A DNA stretch of 64,000 bases from Candidatus Wallbacteria bacterium (GTDB lineage Bacteria; Muiribacteriota; JAQTZZ01). Location of the stretch: the NCBI GenBank assembly GCA_028687545.1, contig JAQTZZ010000005.1:89015-153014 (forward strand), read 5' to 3'. Numbering within the stretch: the stretch's first letter is position 1; the number at the start of each line of letters is the position of its first letter. This document shows, in pieces, positions 61,380 through 64,000 of this stretch. The position numbers and the translations under genes were made by a program. Under the pieces are notes generated by a model that was not told where the DNA came from, ran no database searches, and was given only the letters and a program-made list of their open reading frames with translations.

Positions 61380-63128
61380 ATGAAATTCATTGTTTTAATG
61401 CTCCTGATACTGACATCCAGACTGCTGGCCAGTGTTTATTGCTGCAACTATGTCGCGACTGTTGGAGGCACGGTCGGTACCGGAGGATCCGTGCTGCTCG
61501 CAGACGTCAACATCGCTTTCCAGCCTGCATATTCGGTGTCCATTTGCTATGTCACGAGCGACCCTGAAAACAGTTCCGCCGACACGGTGGTTTCTTCAGT
61601 TTCCCCGTCCGGGGCAATCTCACTGTCCGCGAGTCTCGGACCAAAGCTCGAGCCTTTCAAGATCGAAGCCTTTGACCAGAACATCAGTGCCGGAGCCTCT
61701 GCCACTGTCAGCGGAGCGCTTAATGTCAAAGCCGGCATCGGACAGACCTATGTTTTCAGCAAGCCGTATACTGATGACCTCAAGGCCGAAGGTGTCCTGA
61801 TCGCGGATAAGATGCTGGACTGGACTGGAGCCGGGCTGGTGAAGCCGGTGATCAGTTCCATCATCGCCAAGCTTACAGACGTTGACCTTAAAAATTACCT
61901 GACTGCTACGTCAGTTTCCCTGGGAGGTTCATTGAACCTCAGTGGGGGGATCAATGGACAGCTCGGGCTTACAGACGACAGCAACAGCCCAAGCATAGCA
62001 GGTGTCAGCGGTTCAGCCCTCAATATTTCCGGCACCATGAACATGGGAATCGCAGGGGGAATCATGAACGGCAAAACCATGCTCAACGACATGACAGGCG
62101 CGTCGCAGGACAAATACTGGGTGTCCCTGACTGGCGGCCTGAGCGGGGAGTTTTCAGTCTTGAAACTTTCTGCATTGCTGGGACAGATAAGCTTCACTCC
62201 CTCTTTCCAGCCAGACGAATCCGGGTCATTGGATCTTAGTCTGGTTTTTCGGTTCGATGCGAACATGAAAGCCAAAGGAGCGAGCCTTATAATCACCCCT
62301 GGATTCAAGCTGCATGACAATCTCAATCATCCCTTCATCAAAGCCTTGATTGAAGAAGCAAAAAAAACAGGGGCTGCGGAAGGAGATTATGCTGAGCTGA
62401 TGAATGTCCTGGCAGTGAAGCAGACATACGTATTCCTGCTGGATCTCAAGCTCTGCAGGGAATTTTTCGGAGAAGCCCTGTCTTTTTCCGAGAGCTTGCT
62501 GCATCAGGCGAATCTCCAGAACGGCGACACTGTCAACACTAAGGTAAAGGGTATGTTCGGAATGGTGCAGAACGCGATGAAAAAGATTTCCGGGAAAAAA
62601 GTTCCTTACAGTTTATGGACTGAACTCAGGCTGTCAGAATTCAACCCGAATCTTTCCCTTAACGTGAGCCTGGGCATCAATCTCAACCTGGGGGTAAGCA
62701 CATCCTTTCTCAAGACCAAGTCTTTTATGCAGGACAGCGGAAACCTGCGTGATTTCAAACTGAATCTGGAACAGCATTATGATTACACCAGGGAGCTCGC
62801 CAGATTCAACCGCAATCCGAAGGTGATCATCAATAAGCTCCTGGAGTTGATCAAGGAGGAAGTCCTGAATTCCAAGGCCTATGTATACAGCAGGGAGGAT
62901 GACGGCTCCCTCATGATTGTCCAGCTGGAACAGAATGACAGCGTGAATCTGATCTATATCTCCCCTGACGGGCAGACATCCCTGGAAACAAAAAAGGGTG
63001 AAGAAGCAACGAACCTGTGGAAGAAAGTAAGGCAGTCGGTTGGCAGGGAGTCCCAGTATCTATATCAGAATGGTCCTGAAGTGATAGATTTGGTAGGTAA
63101 ATCTCTGGAAGGCATCTTGCAGAAATAA
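61380..63128 (+). CDS. Large secreted protein of unknown function
   Basis: 582 residues from ATG 61380 (GGGG upstream), with a signal peptide. The mature protein is rich in Ser, Gly, Leu and short beta strands (SLGGSLNLSGGINGQ, LNVSLGINLNLGVSTSF), suggestive of a beta-barrel or solenoid. The C-terminus has helices and is more charged. I recognise no domain. It overlaps the 3' end of otsB on the other strand by 64 bp. Confidence 0.65.
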   Translation: MKFIVLMLLILTSRLLASVYCCNYVATVGGTVGTGGSVLLADVNIAFQPAYSVSICYVTSDPENSSADTVVSSVSPSGAISLSASLGPKLEPFKIEAFDQNISAGASATVSGALNVKAGIGQTYVFSKPYTDDLKAEGVLIADKMLDWTGAGLVKPVISSIIAKLTDVDLKNYLTATSVSLGGSLNLSGGINGQLGLTDDSNSPSIAGVSGSALNISGTMNMGIAGGIMNGKTMLNDMTGASQDKYWVSLTGGLSGEFSVLKLSALLGQISFTPSFQPDESGSLDLSLVFRFDANMKAKGASLIITPGFKLHDNLNHPFIKALIEEAKKTGAAEGDYAELMNVLAVKQTYVFLLDLKLCREFFGEALSFSESLLHQANLQNGDTVNTKVKGMFGMVQNAMKKISGKKVPYSLWTELRLSEFNPNLSLNVSLGINLNLGVSTSFLKTKSFMQDSGNLRDFKLNLEQHYDYTRELARFNRNPKVIINKLLELIKEEVLNSKAYVYSREDDGSLMIVQLEQNDSVNLIYISPDGQTSLETKKGEEATNLWKKVRQSVGRESQYLYQNGPEVIDLVGKSLEGILQK

Positions 63129-63874
63129 AGTTTGAATTGATCCAGAAAACATCTGACCTCATCCGGACTGGAAAGCCGATATCCGGCTTTAGTAGGCCTG
63201 TCGTTCTCAGCCACAAGTATCCCATAGCCAATCCCTGCTACAGCCTCAAAAGCCGGTTCGTCAGCCAGGCCATCTCCTATGAAAATACAGGCATTAGTCT
63301 CCTCTGAAAATCCGAAAATATCCATCAACCAGGTAACAGCTTTCCCCTTGTCCCATTCCTCTGGCAGGATTTCGCCTGAGGTGCTGCCAAAGAGCAGCAG
63401 ATGATTCGAAGCTGCATGCATCACTTCCACGATTTTATTCCTTACTGCTTCGTCTGCGACAGATCCGTAATGCAGCACTATGTCGTAAATTCTGTCTTCA
63501 ATCACCAGATCTGGAATATTTCCCAGTTTCTGCCTGAGGGAGAAAAGCATGCCTGAAGTCCAGGGAATGATTTTTTCAGCTGCCTGATTCACCCTGGAAA
63601 AACCTTGCGGGCCTGATAATTCTATCCCGTAATTCCCTGCGTAAAACAGATTCTCGATTCCGATCAGGTTTCTGAGGTCTTCCTGGGATCTGCCGCTGAG
63701 TATGATCACCTGGAAATCCTTCATTATTACTTCAAGAACCTGCTTCATCAGCGGTTGAATCATGGCCGGAGGTTTTGTTTCGATAGGAGACAGAGTGCCG
63801 TCATAATCCAGAAAGAAGACAAACTTCCTCTTGTCTGCAAGGATAGATGCGAATAATGTATCTTGAAGATTCAT
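63065..63874 (-). CDS. otsB: Trehalose-6-phosphate phosphatase
   Basis: 269 residues. HAD-family acid DYDGTLSPI (D23, D25), SGR in motif II, a lysine in EEWDKGKAV, and GDGLADEPAF for motif IV; the family norm is GDDxTDE. Trehalose phosphate phosphatase gives trehalose for osmotic or storage use. No OtsA gene is seen, but the next gene upstream is a HAD phosphatase of the beta-phosphoglucomutase type, which may indicate a trehalose phosphorylase route. The start has no strong ribosome site visible. Confidence 0.88.
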   Translation of the reverse strand: MNLQDTLFASILADKRKFVFFLDYDGTLSPIETKPPAMIQPLMKQVLEVIMKDFQVIILSGRSQEDLRNLIGIENLFYAGNYGIELSGPQGFSRVNQAAEKIIPWTSGMLFSLRQKLGNIPDLVIEDRIYDIVLHYGSVADEAVRNKIVEVMHAASNHLLLFGSTSGEILPEEWDKGKAVTWLMDIFGFSEETNACIFIGDGLADEPAFEAVAGIGYGILVAENDRPTKAGYRLSSPDEVRCFLDQFKLYFCKMPSRDLPTKSITSGPF

Positions 63875-63900
63875 GCTTTACAATTTAAAGTTACAGTCCA

Positions 63901-64000
63901 CTAATGGATCGGGCTTGATTCACGGCTGAACCAGCTGTCAAGGGACCCTACACTGATCTCGGAAAGGTCGGAGACCACCAGGTCTGCTCCATTTTCCAGC
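63901..64000 (-). CDS. HAD hydrolase (beta-phosphoglucomutase-like) C-terminus, partial
   Basis: The minus strand encodes the C-terminal ~32 residues, reading ENGADLVVSDLSEISVGSLDSW and a stop at 63903-63901. GADLVVSDLSE is the usual end of HAD subfamily IA hydrolases, including beta-phosphoglucomutase. It precedes otsB by 26 bp, so the two are probably an operon in carbohydrate phosphate metabolism. Confidence 0.7.
   Translation of the reverse strand, partial: LENGADLVVSDLSEISVGSLDSWFSRESSPIH

Noticed and set aside
1..64000. tRNA, rRNA, CRISPR arrays, phage structural genes and intact insertion sequences
   Set aside because: None recognisable by eye; the only mobile-type traces are ORF6N genes and small repeats.

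Overview
The window is a gene-dense stretch of bacterial chromosome of moderate GC, with AT-richer patches near 10.9-12.4 kb and 41.4-42.7 kb. I saw no rRNA, tRNA or CRISPR array. The many signal peptides and lipoproteins, the substrate-binding lipoprotein, the Hyf/Hyc-type membrane hydrogenase subunits at the left end and the ferredoxin suggest a free-living anaerobe or facultative anaerobe with a didermic or otherwise secretion-rich envelope. Eukaryote-like Ser/Thr kinase, class III cyclase, PMT-type mannosyltransferase, SUMF1-like protein and several secreted proteases of different clans recall large-genome environmental lineages and candidate phyla. I cannot name a taxon from the sequence.

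Layout: 0-2.3 kb holds the minus-strand end of a group 4 hydrogenase/complex I-like membrane operon. 2.5-6.05 kb is a tightly overlapping plus-strand trio: a secreted class D beta-lactamase-like protein, a type III Mod-like DNA methyltransferase and a voltage-gated-type ion channel with a non-canonical filter. 6.05-9.4 kb has two SYLF paralogues divergent from a membrane Ser/Thr kinase. 9.4-12.3 kb has membrane proteins, an orphan HicB and a hicBA toxin-antitoxin pair. 12.4-16.9 kb has an M48 protease, an alkaline phosphatase behind a hairpin that covers its ribosome binding site, and a TlpA-like thioredoxin. 17-25 kb has two large secreted glycosidase-like paralogues (one apparently inactivated), a clostripain-like protease and an S41 protease.

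25-32.3 kb has a membrane protein, TfoX-N protein, nucleosidase, an MFS/beta-propeller operon, a second propeller gene with a leftover MFS fragment, and a LOG protein. The S41 gene and both propeller genes share one promoter design of three phased TTTACA boxes, the clearest regulatory signal in the window. 32.3-37.7 kb is a rearranged zone: intact and broken ORF6N genes, a recurring palindrome, a 193-bp direct repeat and small hairpin repeats enclose a kinase-fold protein, an adenosine deaminase-like protein and a cytidine deaminase-like protein.

37.7-46 kb has a papain-like protease, a GHL10 glycosidase, a TIM-barrel isomerase, the AT-rich mannosyltransferase, a SUMF1 protein and gene remnants, with a 23-bp exact repeat at both ends of the 41.35-45.98 kb interval. 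46-54.2 kb has a probably leaderless class III cyclase, a HEXXH protease fused to a ComEA-like HhH domain, an NlpC/P60 protein, a class A beta-lactamase-like protein and a padR-HAAS-DUF4097 operon. 54.3-64 kb has an acetyltransferase, an EamA transporter, a ferredoxin, a YHS-rhodanese protein, a methyltransferase/HD/phosphodiesterase overlap cluster, an orphan peptide-binding lipoprotein, an unrecognised secreted protein and trehalose-phosphate phosphatase next to a HAD hydrolase.
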